From: Globodera rostochiensis
Lineage: Eukaryota; Nematoda; Chromadorea; Rhabditida; Heteroderidae
Length of the DNA stretch: 64,000 bases
Direction: 5' to 3'
Assembly (NCBI GenBank): GCA_018350325.1
Contig: JAEVLN010000004.1
Location: 806,001-870,000, forward strand
Shown here: in pieces, positions 56,846 to 64,000 of the stretch
How the letters are laid out: the number at the start of each line of letters is the position of its first letter
Numbering within the stretch: the first letter of the stretch is position 1
The notes under the pieces: generated by a model
Told to the model about the DNA's origin: nothing
Database searches by the model: none
The model's input: only the letters and a program-made list of their open reading frames with translations
Translations under genes and position numbers: made by a program

Positions 56846-57307
56846 ATGGTTCATATTGTTTTTGACCCAAGCATTGTGGGATATGACGAATATGTGCAAA
56901 CTGGCAGTGGGTTAGCAGAAAACGAAGATTATTTCAAAGGGTCCAGCCCGTTCCAGCGAGGGTACGGTATTCAAAGAGGTGCTGGGGTGGGTGATGTTTT
57001 TCGCGGTCTTTGGCGTTTCTTCCTACCCATTCTGCGCCGTGTCGGTACAACAGTTGGAGCGGAGGCACTGAACACTGGTCAGAGAGTGTTAGAGAGAGTC
57101 GGAAACGAGGGAGTCCCATTAAAGGAAGCATTTGTCACCGAGGGCAAGAGAGGAATTGATACTGTATTGGAGAAGGGAGGCTTACCCAAACAGTTTGGAA
57201 AGGGTATAAAAAGGAGAAAATTACCCAGTCATCAAACAATAATTGGAAGAGTGATTAAAAAGCCTATAAAGAAACGTGTTCGATCAGACGCCTTTGGACT
57301 TTATTGA
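56846..57307 (+). CDS. Small Gly-rich/basic Maverick virion protein
   Basis: About 153 residues; ATG at 56846, preceded by TTTTCATTTTAAAA. Contains SPFQRGYGIQRGAGVGDVFR then GLWRFFLPILRRVG, an amphipathic helix after a GYG...G repeat, and a basic C-terminus (KRRKLPSHQT, KKPIKKRVRSDAFGLY). The plan (RGYG + G + amphipathic helix + Lys/Arg tail) recurs in Mavericks and other adenovirus-like elements and resembles capsid-internal membrane-active or core proteins; role inferred. It abuts the major capsid gene, the usual arrangement. Confidence 0.72.
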   Translation: MVHIVFDPSIVGYDEYVQTGSGLAENEDYFKGSSPFQRGYGIQRGAGVGDVFRGLWRFFLPILRRVGTTVGAEALNTGQRVLERVGNEGVPLKEAFVTEGKRGIDTVLEKGGLPKQFGKGIKRRKLPSHQTIIGRVIKKPIKKRVRSDAFGLY

Positions 57308-57312
57308 ATGAG

Positions 57313-58626
57313 ATGGCATTTCACAAAATTGACACTGATAGTGTAAATTCAATAACCAATGCCCTCGACCTATTTCGAATTCCGCCAACAAACGTGAGCG
57401 TATCATCATCAAAAGTTTTTGAGTTATTGCCCAGTAATCCGCTAACGGATACCCCCTACCACTTCAAACTACACTCCAGCCAAAATTTTATTGATTTGTC
57501 CAAATGCTATTTACTTACAGAGTTTCGCATTCGCAAAGAAAACGCAACTGGTCAGCTGATCAATCTCGAAGCTGACGATCAGGCCGTTTGTCCAATTCAA
57601 ATGATTGGACAAACATTCATCCGTAACATTCGCATGAGTATCAATGGGCGTGAAATTTTCAATACAAACTCTTTGATGGCCTACAAGATTTATTTTTCGC
57701 ATGAGCTCTCCTACTCTACAACAACAAAAGATTCTCATCTACAAGCCGCTGGTTACTATAGGGACCCTGGACTAACACTTGAGGACGGGCCAGGGTGTGT
57801 TGCCCGCCGAAATCTGTTTGCGGGCAGCAGAACAGCACAATTTATTGCGAAAATTGATGCAGATTTATTCAACCAGCCCCTCTACCTAATAAACTTTTGT
57901 GAATTGGATGTTGAAATTATTCCCAACGACAATGACTTTGTGCTTATTGGGCTCAATGCACCAGTGCGCTATCGCTTTGAATTAACAGGACTTAAAATGT
58001 ATGTAAAGAAGGTGTCGTTGATGGATGGGTTGGCTTTGGACATTGCGCGAAAACTTGAACTGAAACCGGCGAGATATGCAGTGAGGAAGACAATGATGAA
58101 ATCAATGTTCATCAGCCAGGGCAGATTTGAGTTTACCTCAAATATTTTTATGGATCAAATCCCACGCCGTATTATATTGGGGTTGGTTGCCAATGACGAC
58201 TACGTCGGCACATCGGCACGCAGTCCCTTCAACTTTCAGCCATTTAATGTGCGCGAAATTTCTATTATTGCCAATGGGCGATCTTACCCCCAGGCTCCTT
58301 ACGACCTGGATTACCCCAACAAAAAATACGTACGTGCGTTCAATGACATGAACGAAGCGGTTGGCTTTACCAACACAACGGAAAGCAACGGTATAACTTT
58401 TGAGCAGTATGGAAAAACGCATTGCATTTACGTGTTCAATATGACCAGTAGCGGGGACGACCAGGCCGGGCTTTTTGATTTGATCAAAAACGGGACGACA
58501 GCAGTGTGCATAAAATTCAGCCAAGCTGTACCATTTGGAGGAATTATGATGGTGGTGATGGGGGAATGTGATGCGCTTGTGATGCTGGACAAAAACCGAT
58601 CTATCAGTACAGATACCACTATTTAA
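57313..58626 (+). CDS. Maverick major capsid protein (double jelly-roll)
   Basis: Hexon-type capsid protein. 437 residues from ATG 57313 (MAFHKIDTDSVNSI). Family landmarks: FELLPSNPLTDTPYHFKLHS, NFIDLSKCYLLTEFRI, a TFIRNIRMSINGREIF strand pair, and NFCELDVEIIPNDNDFVLIG at the centre. The second half includes FQPFNVREISIIANGRSYP and a C-terminal strand with FGGIMMVVMGECDALVMLDK. Intronless and uninterrupted. Start chosen because no ATG lies between the previous stop and this Met in frame. The last ~29 residues have a partial duplicate in the next gene. Confidence 0.92.
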   Translation: MAFHKIDTDSVNSITNALDLFRIPPTNVSVSSSKVFELLPSNPLTDTPYHFKLHSSQNFIDLSKCYLLTEFRIRKENATGQLINLEADDQAVCPIQMIGQTFIRNIRMSINGREIFNTNSLMAYKIYFSHELSYSTTTKDSHLQAAGYYRDPGLTLEDGPGCVARRNLFAGSRTAQFIAKIDADLFNQPLYLINFCELDVEIIPNDNDFVLIGLNAPVRYRFELTGLKMYVKKVSLMDGLALDIARKLELKPARYAVRKTMMKSMFISQGRFEFTSNIFMDQIPRRIILGLVANDDYVGTSARSPFNFQPFNVREISIIANGRSYPQAPYDLDYPNKKYVRAFNDMNEAVGFTNTTESNGITFEQYGKTHCIYVFNMTSSGDDQAGLFDLIKNGTTAVCIKFSQAVPFGGIMMVVMGECDALVMLDKNRSISTDTTI

Positions 58627-58642
58627 ACCTTGAGTTTTACAC

Positions 58643-58660
58643 ATTTCATTTCATTTCAAT
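58643..58660 (+). promoter_or_regulatory. ATTTCATTTCATTTCAAT leader motif
   Basis: Lies 5-22 bp before ATG 58665 and matches the motif before 54938. Confidence 0.5.
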
Positions 58661-58664
58661 AAAA

Positions 58665-58964
58665 ATGAGTTTTAAAAATCTTGCAATTATTCTTTTCTTC
58701 CTTCGAATTTCTCTCCCTGTCATTGGCGAAGAAGATGATGATGAGGGACTCCCGCCTTATCAGGAATATCTGAGAAGAGCGGCTTTACGCCGCTTTTCTA
58801 TACCTATCCAACCGCCATCACCTTCAACTACTACATTGCCCTCAACAATTCCTTTCAATCGGACGATGACATATAATGGAATAATTCGGATCGTGATGCG
58901 TGGATGTGACGCTGTTGTGATGTTAGACAAAGACCGATCAATCAACCGCATCACTACTATTTAA
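58665..58964 (+). CDS. Chimeric small protein: signal peptide fused to capsid-protein tail
   Basis: 99 residues. The first ~45 (MSFKNLAIILFFLRISLPVI then LPPYQEYLRR) match the start of the next gene; the last ~30 (YNGIIRIVMRGCDAVVMLDK then DRSINRITTI) match the end of the major capsid protein. The middle is a Pro/Ser/Thr linker. It is therefore a fusion of copies of the two adjoining genes, probably from unequal recombination between the shared leader motifs. Whether it is expressed is unknown. Confidence 0.75.
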   Translation: MSFKNLAIILFFLRISLPVIGEEDDDEGLPPYQEYLRRAALRRFSIPIQPPSPSTTTLPSTIPFNRTMTYNGIIRIVMRGCDAVVMLDKDRSINRITTI

Positions 58965-58978
58965 ACTCTTTTTTTTAC

Positions 58979-58995
58979 AGTTTTCATTTTCATTA
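58979..58995 (+). promoter_or_regulatory. TTTTCATTTTCATTAT leader motif
   Basis: Lies 11-27 bp before ATG 59006, the same leader word as before the ATPase. Confidence 0.5.
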
Positions 58996-59005
58996 TTAAA
59001 TAAAA

Positions 59006-59440
59006 ATGTATTTTAAAAAAGTTGCACTTGTATTATTCTTCCTTCAAATTTCTCTCCCCATCTATGGCGAAGAAGAATTACCACCGTATCAAGAATATAT
59101 GAGAAGAATTGAACAACGTCGTTTGTCCAATTCTATCCTCCCGCCCACAACCACCCCATCAACAATCCCAAAGATTGAAAAACTTGTCGTCGATGAGCCG
59201 GTAGCTGCTCTTGTCCCGCCACTAATTCAGTTGTGTAAGGACACAACTGGCGAAAACAATTTTTTCCAGCAAACAATTTGCTGGGCTTTATTTGCCCTAT
59301 ATTTGATGATTATTGTCAGTTTGATTCTTCAACAACTTTGTTCACTTTTTTGGCTAAAGAATGGACAGCATTCAAATTTCGACAATTTTGAAACAAAATC
59401 GGCGAACCGCACAAGTCTTTCGGGGCTGCTTCGCCAGTGA
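59006..59440 (+). CDS. Small membrane protein of the Maverick
   Basis: 144 residues. Cleavable-looking signal peptide MYFKKVALVLFFLQISLPIY, an acidic/Pro-rich ectodomain with two cysteines, then one transmembrane segment near residues 92-116 (TICWALFALYLMIIVSLILQ followed by QLCSLFWL) and a short polar tail: a type I topology. No family recognised. Its 3' end overlaps the protease gene by 80 bp in another frame. A membrane protein in a capsid-forming element could relate to entry, exit or an internal membrane, but nothing in the sequence shows which. Confidence 0.72.
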   Translation: MYFKKVALVLFFLQISLPIYGEEELPPYQEYMRRIEQRRLSNSILPPTTTPSTIPKIEKLVVDEPVAALVPPLIQLCKDTTGENNFFQQTICWALFALYLMIIVSLILQQLCSLFWLKNGQHSNFDNFETKSANRTSLSGLLRQ

Positions 59441-59822
59441 CCAATTGCCTTCGCCCTTTACCCTACAGTACCCCGCCGCTCTCATCGTGAACAGAGACGC
59501 CCACCACAAGGAGGGCTCCCATTGGTGCGCCATTTACGCGAGAGGACTGGCTGCGCCAGTCTTTTACTACGATAGCCTCGCTCAGCCCATACCAGCTGTC
59601 ATTACGTCATCCTTCCTCAGCAAATTTGAGACGGGCACAAGGAAGAACATCCGTCCATATCAATCACAGTGGGCCGCGACTTGCGCTGCCCACTGCATTG
59701 TCTTTATCCGTCACATGTCATCCCATGGGAATTCGTTCGATGATTTTCTCCACATCCTCGATACTTGCACGAGCCCCGATATGTATTCATTAATCATTTT
59801 GAATAAAATGATGAACGTTTGA
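59361..59822 (+). CDS. Maverick adenain-like cysteine protease
   Basis: Maturation protease of Mavericks and adenoviruses. 153 residues. Catalytic set visible: His54 in GSHWCAIYARG, Asp71 in FYYDSLAQP, Gln101 and Cys108 in YQSQWAATCAAHC, which matches the adenain QSPNSAACGLFC arrangement with Q and C seven apart. Length is shorter than adenovirus adenain (~204) but usual for Polintons. ATG at 59361 lies within the membrane-protein gene. Confidence 0.92.
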   Translation: MDSIQISTILKQNRRTAQVFRGCFASDQLPSPFTLQYPAALIVNRDAHHKEGSHWCAIYARGLAAPVFYYDSLAQPIPAVITSSFLSKFETGTRKNIRPYQSQWAATCAAHCIVFIRHMSSHGNSFDDFLHILDTCTSPDMYSLIILNKMMNV

Positions 59823-60579
59823 AATTTTTCTATAGGTTTTGGGCAGTCATTGCACAAGGCAAAGGCATTGATAAATGACTCTGCCGAATAAAACGCAGTC
59901 GTGGAGACCGAAAGCTCATTTCTTGCACAATTTCATTTGTGCATCTTTCCTTGACGAGATTGCACTGTCCAGTGCAAAAAGGCTCAGCTTAGGCTTAGGC
60001 TCAGGGCTTAGGCTTAGGCTTAGGTTGTCACTCTCTGCTTAGGCTCAGGGCTTAGGCTTAGGCTTAGGCTCACTTAGGCTCAAACTTAGGCTTAGGCTTA
60101 GGCTCAGATTGCCAATAAGCTACACGTCTGTCGTTGACAGACGCTGTTATATCAACAGGGCGGAGCTTAATGTCCAAACCCATTTGGATTTGGTGGAATT
60201 CATTCATTCTATATCGTTGTAATTTTTGCTGTTAACCAGGGCGGTTGCTCAATTTATTGAGCACCGTTTATCCTGGCAGCAATCTTTTAGTTCTTCAAGG
60301 TTGTTCACATTTCAAAACTAATTTTCCGAGCCGTTTAGGTGCCCTGTCGTCTTGTGCTTCATGGAAAGGCAGTGCGCAGCTCGTCAGGCCAAGCTGGGTT
60401 TAATTTTTATCAAATATTGACGAACAGCCGTCTGTAGCTGATGACGAACAGCCGTCTGTAGCTGTAACTTTCTTCCGTCCCCGCTACTATAAAACCTTGA
60501 AATTTTACTTAAATCCGTCATTCATTGAAAAAAAAAGTCAAAATTAAATTTTCTCTTTCAATTAATAGAGTAAAAAAAA
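59823..60579. other. Maverick spacer with TTAGGC tract and 24-bp tandem repeat
   Basis: Longest gap in the element. Holds a degenerate (TTAGGC)n tract at 59990-60110 and two copies of TGACGAACAGCCGTCTGTAG plus CTGA at 60417-60463. No coding capacity found. It separates the capsid/integration genes from the polymerase. Confidence 0.7.
59990..60110 (+). repeat. Interstitial telomere-like TTAGGC array
   Basis: At least fourteen CTTAGG/TTAGGC units in clusters of two to three, interrupted by TCAGGG and unrelated bases. TTAGGC is the nematode telomere repeat. Confidence 0.8.
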
Positions 60580-63500
60580 ATGTCCAAACGCCCATCAAAT
60601 TTTAATATTGATGATATTCTCGCACCAAAAAAGCCGCGTCACGGCTTTCTCATCAATCAACTTCTTGGGGTCGTCCATATGCTTGGCAGTGTTCAGCATG
60701 GCGATGGGCCATCAACATCATCAGCAACAACAACCAAAAAAGCGGCCAAAGACTACGTCAAGAAACTGGATTGCAGCCTTGAGCACGTGGCGAAGTTCAA
60801 CTACGTGAAGCTGAAATCACGGTTCTTCATTGAGGACGTGCCTGCGAATCCGGAAAGCCTGCTTGCCGGCATCTTCCAGCACTGTATAGACGTGGCGAAG
60901 AAGGACAGCCGAGACCGAAGTGTGCACCCGACTCACCTCGGGTGCATGATCAGCAGCCCGCTGCTGACCGGCGGCGACATCCCCGTGCCGGTTCGGCAGC
61001 TCACAGACAACACTATCGACACCATTCTGAACCAGTTCAACAAAGTTGCTCAGAGTAAGCAGCAGAAGAACGTGACGCTGTGGGGAGAGCCGTTCACAGT
61101 CGTCATAACAACGGTGGACCGCACTGGACTACCATCAAAACGCCGTGTCAGAGGGGGTGCGCGAAGAAAGCTGGCACAAGTTCACCACAAAGTGCACGAC
61201 CAATGCCTGATCAAGGTTTTTTTTTTTATCCCAAATAATCAAGTGACCAACAAATAGAAAAAAAAGTTTAAGATTCACAACGACAACGACAGTTTTTGTC
61301 TCTTCTACGCGCTACAAGCAACAATGCTGGACAAAACTTGTGGATGGCCTCGCACAAAGTTTTTCGAATACTTGCACAGCCAACACGGACAACAGGGGCG
61401 GTTGCAGAAAGAAACATTGAAGTTGATGAAGCAAGTGCGTGCCCCGCGCAATTTGAAGGCATACGACGCGGACACCTATGTGCCTCGCGTCGTTGATCAC
61501 TGGAACAACACACAGCAAAAACACCGCTTTGCGGTGTTCATCTTCGGCTCTACTGGCCAGTATAAGCCAATCTACAAATACGTGGACAACAGCTACGACA
61601 CGCCGCTGTTGCTCTACTTCAACAACGACCATTTCGACGGGGTGCAAAAGCAGGGCGGTCTCTTTGGACGAAAATACTGTTTGGAGTGCGAAGTGCCCTA
61701 CCGCAGAGCATCGCAGCATAACAAATGTTGTAAGGCCCGCTGTATGCTCTGTGGACGTGCCGGGCCATCCTTCCCCTGTTCACCGGAAGCAGATTTCCTC
61801 AAGCACTGTGCAGGGTGCAAAAAGAACTTCAAAAACAACATGTGCTATCTGCACCATCTCAGCTCAAACTTTTGCCGGAGGTCTAAAAAGTGCAAGGAAT
61901 GCGGCGTTATTTGGGATGTACCAAATAACACTCAAAAGGGACGACAGGTAAATTTCACCAATTTTTATTTGTGAAATAATTTGTACAAAATTTAGGGGCA
62001 TAAGTGCGGCGAGAGATTTTGTACGTTGTGCAACAACTACCACAACATCGAGCGCGGCTGCTTCATCCAGCCACTCGTACCAAAGGAAAACGATCCCTTC
62101 CGCATTGTTGCCTTCGATCTGGAAACAATGCAGCACCTGTCAGTCGATGCTGCGCATCTGAACAATCGAAGTCATGAGCCGAACTTTGTGTCGGCAAGGA
62201 TTGCGTGCCCCGAGTGCATTGACAACGGCAAATGGAGGAGTGAAACAACGGGGTGCAAAGTGTGTGGGCTGCATAGGACAGTCGCCTTCTGCCAACGACC
62301 TTTCTTCGACACGAAAGTGGACAAACAAGTGGTGGCCGACAACCCTTTGGAAGCCTTTGTGGATTGGCTTGTAAACGACCTGCCAATCAAATACGACTCG
62401 TACGTTTATTCCCACTTTGGCGGACGCTTTGACATGGTCATCACGTTCCGTGAGCTGTTCAAGATCGGGTTTAACCCCGACATGCTCCGCAAGGTATTTT
62501 GGTGTTTGTGCAATTTTTCAAACTTTATTGTGAAAAAATTAAGGGGAATAAAATGTACGAGATGCGAGTGCGCAAGCAGAAGGGCCGCAACCCCAACATT
62601 GTCTTCAGGGACTCCTTCAATCTGATGCCTTCGGCATTGGCGGCACTGGTTCCGCAGTTTGGGCTTGACGTCGCCGACAAGCCCTTCTTCCCACATCTTT
62701 CTAATTGTCCACAAAACTACGGACAACGGGTATTTCCCACTCCCGACGACTACCTCTCCAGCGGGATGATGCCAGAAAAGCGGCGGCAGTTCGACCAGTG
62801 GTACGAACTGCACCAGCACGAGCCCTTTTATCTCGACGAAGCTTTGCCATCGTAAGTTTTTACAAATTAAATAAAATTTATTTTTTTTTCTTGTACAGAT
62901 ACTGTACGAATGATGTCGACATTCTAATGGAGGCGTTGGTCGCCTTTCGCCGGGAATTCTTCGAGGTTTCCCGGCGAAACGACTACATAGACGGGATCGA
63001 TGAACGACAGAATCACGACGGAATCGATGCTCTTCGCGAGACGATGACCATCGCTGGCGCCTGCATGCGCCACTTCAGAACAAACCACCTTCCGAGCGAA
63101 CATCTGGCGATTGTTCCGGAAAAGGGGTACGACAATGCGCAGAACCAGAGTTTGCTGGCTCTGCGCTTCTTCTACTGGTATGCGGAAGAAAATGGAGTGC
63201 AAGTCCAAACGGCCCACTCGCCTGGCGGCGAGAAGCGTGTGGCCCAATACAGCCTCGATGGCTGGATTGAGGCGGAGCAGAGAGCCATTGAAGTCCACGG
63301 TAACTTTTTTTTTTTTTGGTAAAGACAAAACCAAAAACAAAATTTTAGGCTGTGTTTGGCACGGTTGCGCCGAATGTTATCCGGACGACAACCAAGTCCT
63401 GCCAAACGGGAAGACTGCCGGAGCAGTGCGCGAGCGGGACTCAAAGAGACTTGAGTTTCTTCGAACCCAAGTCTCAAGGGTGGACGTCTTCTGGGAATGT

Positions 63501-64000
63501 GAAATCCAGCGGATGCTGGATGGAAGCCGAGAAATGAGGAAGAAGTTCGTGGACTACGTCGATGATGGTCCGCTGGAGATTCGCGCAGCGTTCACCGGCG
63601 GGCGAACAGGACCTGCAAAGCTGTTCCACAAGGCGGCAGAGGGCGAGAAGATATCGTATTACGACTTCACGTCCCTCTACCCCTACATCAAGTAAGTTTT
63701 GTTGTTTTTAAAAAATTAATAAATTTTTAATTTCGTCACTCGTTTTTATTTGTAATAATAATAAATTTAGTTTTACAACACGTTATCCAATCGGCCATCC
63801 CACCGTCCACGTGCTCAACGAGAACGTGGAATGGACAACATCTGCACACAACCCATATCCTTTGGCGCTGCTGAAAGTATGGGTTGTGCCGCCCCGCAGA
63901 ATTGACGTGCCCATTCTTCCGGTGAAAGTGGACGAGAGGCTGTGCTTCCCTTTGTGCATGAAATGCGCAAAGGAATACCCAACAGGCGGAGTAGACGACA
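60580..64000 (+). CDS. Protein-primed family B DNA polymerase of the Maverick, 3' end off window
   Basis: Replicates the linear element by protein priming. Seven exons in view: 60580-61215, 61272-61947, 61996-62493, 62544-62851, 62899-63299, 63349-63691, 63771 onward; all junctions GT-AG and in phase. Exon 2 opens IHNDNDSFCLFYALQA and has Cys/His-rich zinc-like motifs (YCLECEVPYR, CMLCGRAG). Exon 3 contains exonuclease I (VAFDLETM) and exonuclease II (YSHFGGRFDMVI); exon 5 contains exonuclease III (YCTNDVDILMEAL); exon 6 has VWHGCAECYP and polymerase motif A YDFTSLYPYI. The catalytic YxDTD motif lies beyond the edge. Introns are 48-79 bp and AT-rich. Confidence 0.93.

Larger units (their letters stand above)
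50936..64000 (+). mobile_element. Maverick/Polinton virus-like DNA transposon (right end off window)
   Basis: A run of plus-strand genes comprising packaging ATPase, integrase, penton-like and major capsid proteins, adenovirus-type protease and protein-primed DNA polymerase B, the diagnostic Maverick/Polinton set. All reading frames seen are open, so the element may be recent. The extent given is the coding extent; termini and target duplication were not identified. The host DNA to the left is nematode. Confidence 0.93.

Noticed and set aside
59990..60110. True chromosome end or telomere
   Set aside because: The TTAGGC units are degenerate and sit between two genes of one element, so this is interstitial.
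60417..60463. Two direct 24-bp repeats considered as a CRISPR-like array
   Set aside because: Only two abutting copies, no spacers, eukaryotic context; simple tandem duplication.

Overview
The window is nematode nuclear DNA. The evidence is: intron-rich genes with short introns and TTTCAG-type acceptors; an UNC-24 orthologue (stomatin domain plus SCP2 domain); a secreted protein with two ShKT domains; and imperfect TTAGGC tracts, the nematode telomeric hexamer. The AT-rich, repeat-laden intergenic DNA and at least one GC-AG intron would suit a clade IV (tylenchid) nematode, but I cannot name the species from sequence alone.

Layout. 1-34.6 kb is a gene-rich arm of conserved eukaryotic genes: coatomer alpha (minus, cut by the left edge), SDA1 60S-export factor (minus), mitochondrial ribosomal protein mL54 (minus), UNC-24/STOML1 (plus), phosphomannomutase (plus, with an antisense C2H2 zinc-finger gene nested in intron 1), a two-ShKT secreted protein (plus) with a frameshifted ShKT relic downstream, UPF2/SMG-3 (minus), ribosomal protein eL32 (minus) and VPS28 (plus). 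Two identical tRNA-Ile(AAT) genes sit inside introns of SDA1 and phosphomannomutase. 34.6-50.2 kb is a repeat graveyard whose only clear host gene is RAB5 (43.4-45.5 kb). It holds nested foldback elements, hAT-like MITEs with exact 8-bp target duplications, a large inverted repeat flanking RAB5 and a G-rich minisatellite. Two elements with ~220-245 bp inverted arms and a Merlin/ISXO2-type transposase tail lie at 31.3-33.0 kb.

50.9-64 kb is the standout: a large, apparently intact Maverick/Polinton (virus-like DNA transposon), all genes on the plus strand. In order: an unknown 213-aa protein, packaging ATPase, small basic protein, large basic/acidic protein, DDE integrase with chromodomain, penton-like minor capsid protein carrying a huge proline-rich insertion, small glycine-rich/basic protein, double-jelly-roll major capsid protein, two small signal-peptide proteins, adenovirus-type cysteine protease, a TTAGGC-rich spacer, and a protein-primed family B DNA polymerase that runs off the right edge. 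The polymerase is the only gene clearly split by introns. Several genes share a TTTTCATTT-rich leader just before the start codon, and one small ORF looks like a fusion of a neighbour's signal peptide to the tail of the major capsid protein. Capsid, ATPase, protease, integrase and polymerase together form the replication/packaging/integration module of a virion-forming element.

Most exon boundaries given were read by eye from splice sites and conservation. Element ends are supported by target-site duplications only where stated; neither Maverick terminus was located.
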